The translations under genes were made by a program, and so were the position numbers. The notes under the pieces are model-generated. The model was not told the DNA's origin and did not search any database. It saw only the letters and a program-made list of their open reading frames with translations. Below are positions 1 to 64,000 of a stretch of DNA of 64,000 nt, piece by piece (within the stretch, counting starts at the first letter, position 1; the number at the start of each line of letters is the position of its first letter). The DNA is from Otis tarda. Taxonomy: Eukaryota > Chordata > Aves > Otidiformes > Otididae. Location of the stretch: assembly GCA_026413225.1 (NCBI GenBank), contig CM048557.1, positions 16,036,871 through 16,100,870 of the forward strand, read 5' to 3'.

Positions 1-479
1 ACCACAATTCTCATGTCAGAGGATTACAGATGGGATACAATAGACAATTTCAGTGTCTGCATTGATCCTGTGAACTGGCAGTACAGCCTAGGGTAGGCAC
101 TGATAATTTCAATTTCAGTCATTTCTGTTTTGGGCAACAGCATTTGCCTTTTTCTCTCGCATTTGCTCATATGTGCAGGTTCATGTGTTTACCCTCTTTT
201 CAAAAAAGTAGATCCTCTTAATTTGGGGATATCACTATTGATCCAATTTCACTTCCCTTGTCTATACAGGGCATCTTAATCAAATAAATGGTTTTTCAAC
301 ATGCATTAAGATGAGGAATTCATTCTGAACCTAGAAAATAATTATGAAAATTGATATGGTATTCAAAATTAAGATCATCAGTAAACTTCATCTAAATGAG
401 TGTATAATAAATAAAAATCCAGTCTTTCAGACTGGGAAAGATAGGATAACTTGGGAGTTTGAATATATTTATTCAGTAC
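1..479 (-). other. ABCC8 intron 27, partial
   Basis: AT-rich intron running off the window edge. No exon, repeat of known family or structured element was seen. Short open frames in it have no coding signature. Confidence 0.85.

Positions 480-64000
<63,521 letters not shown>

Overview
The window is avian nuclear DNA. It holds one large, intron-rich vertebrate gene on the minus strand. The repeats around it are bird-type: a CR1 LINE whose 3' end carries the ATTCTATG-type octamer, several 3'-end CR1 scraps, a solo LTR with the TGTCGTAGTTTAGCCC start seen in bird endogenous retroviruses, and older amniote MIR-like SINEs. The species cannot be told from the sequence alone.

The gene is ABCC8, the sulfonylurea receptor SUR1 (regulatory subunit of the ATP-sensitive K+ channel). 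I found 25 consecutive coding exons, equivalent to human exons 3-27 (numbering inferred from order, phase and remembered human exon sizes). They run right to left from exon 3 at 62207-62086 to exon 27 at 549-480. All have GT donors and AG acceptors, and the reading frame carries through every junction without a stop or frameshift (3106 coding bases, about 1035 codons). Exons 1-2 should lie beyond base 64000 and exons 28-39 before base 1, so promoter, signal/start region, second half of TMD2, NBD2 and polyA site are not visible.

Protein layout along the minus strand: the second half of TMD0 and the L0 linker (exons 3-5, 62.2-53.9 kb); TMD1 with residues that line the glibenclamide pocket in human SUR1 (exons 5-13, 54.1-25.5 kb); the RKR ER-retention signal (exon 14); NBD1 with Walker A, Q-loop, signature and Walker B (exons 15-23, 23.2-4.4 kb); the acidic ED linker (exons 24-25); and the start of TMD2 (exons 25-27). 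The gene product works with Kir6.x pore subunits, but no channel gene is in the window.

The rest is intron. Intron 21 holds a 5'-truncated CR1 with an intact 581-codon reverse-transcriptase frame, antisense to the host gene. Intron 6 holds a solo LTR of about 1.17 kb with a 5-bp target duplication. Introns 3, 12, 14 and 18 hold CR1 3' ends, and intron 16 holds two MIR-like remnants. Smaller items are tandem duplications, microsatellites, a palindromic AT-rich hairpin, a GC-rich island in intron 10 and a diverged duplicated block flanking exons 5 and 6. I saw no convincing second gene, RNA gene or new system. The points most worth checking are a very weak splice donor after exon 23, a Trp-to-Cys change in TMD2, the two 36-base in-frame exons, the duplicated block, and two coding-like open stretches on the plus strand of intron 3.
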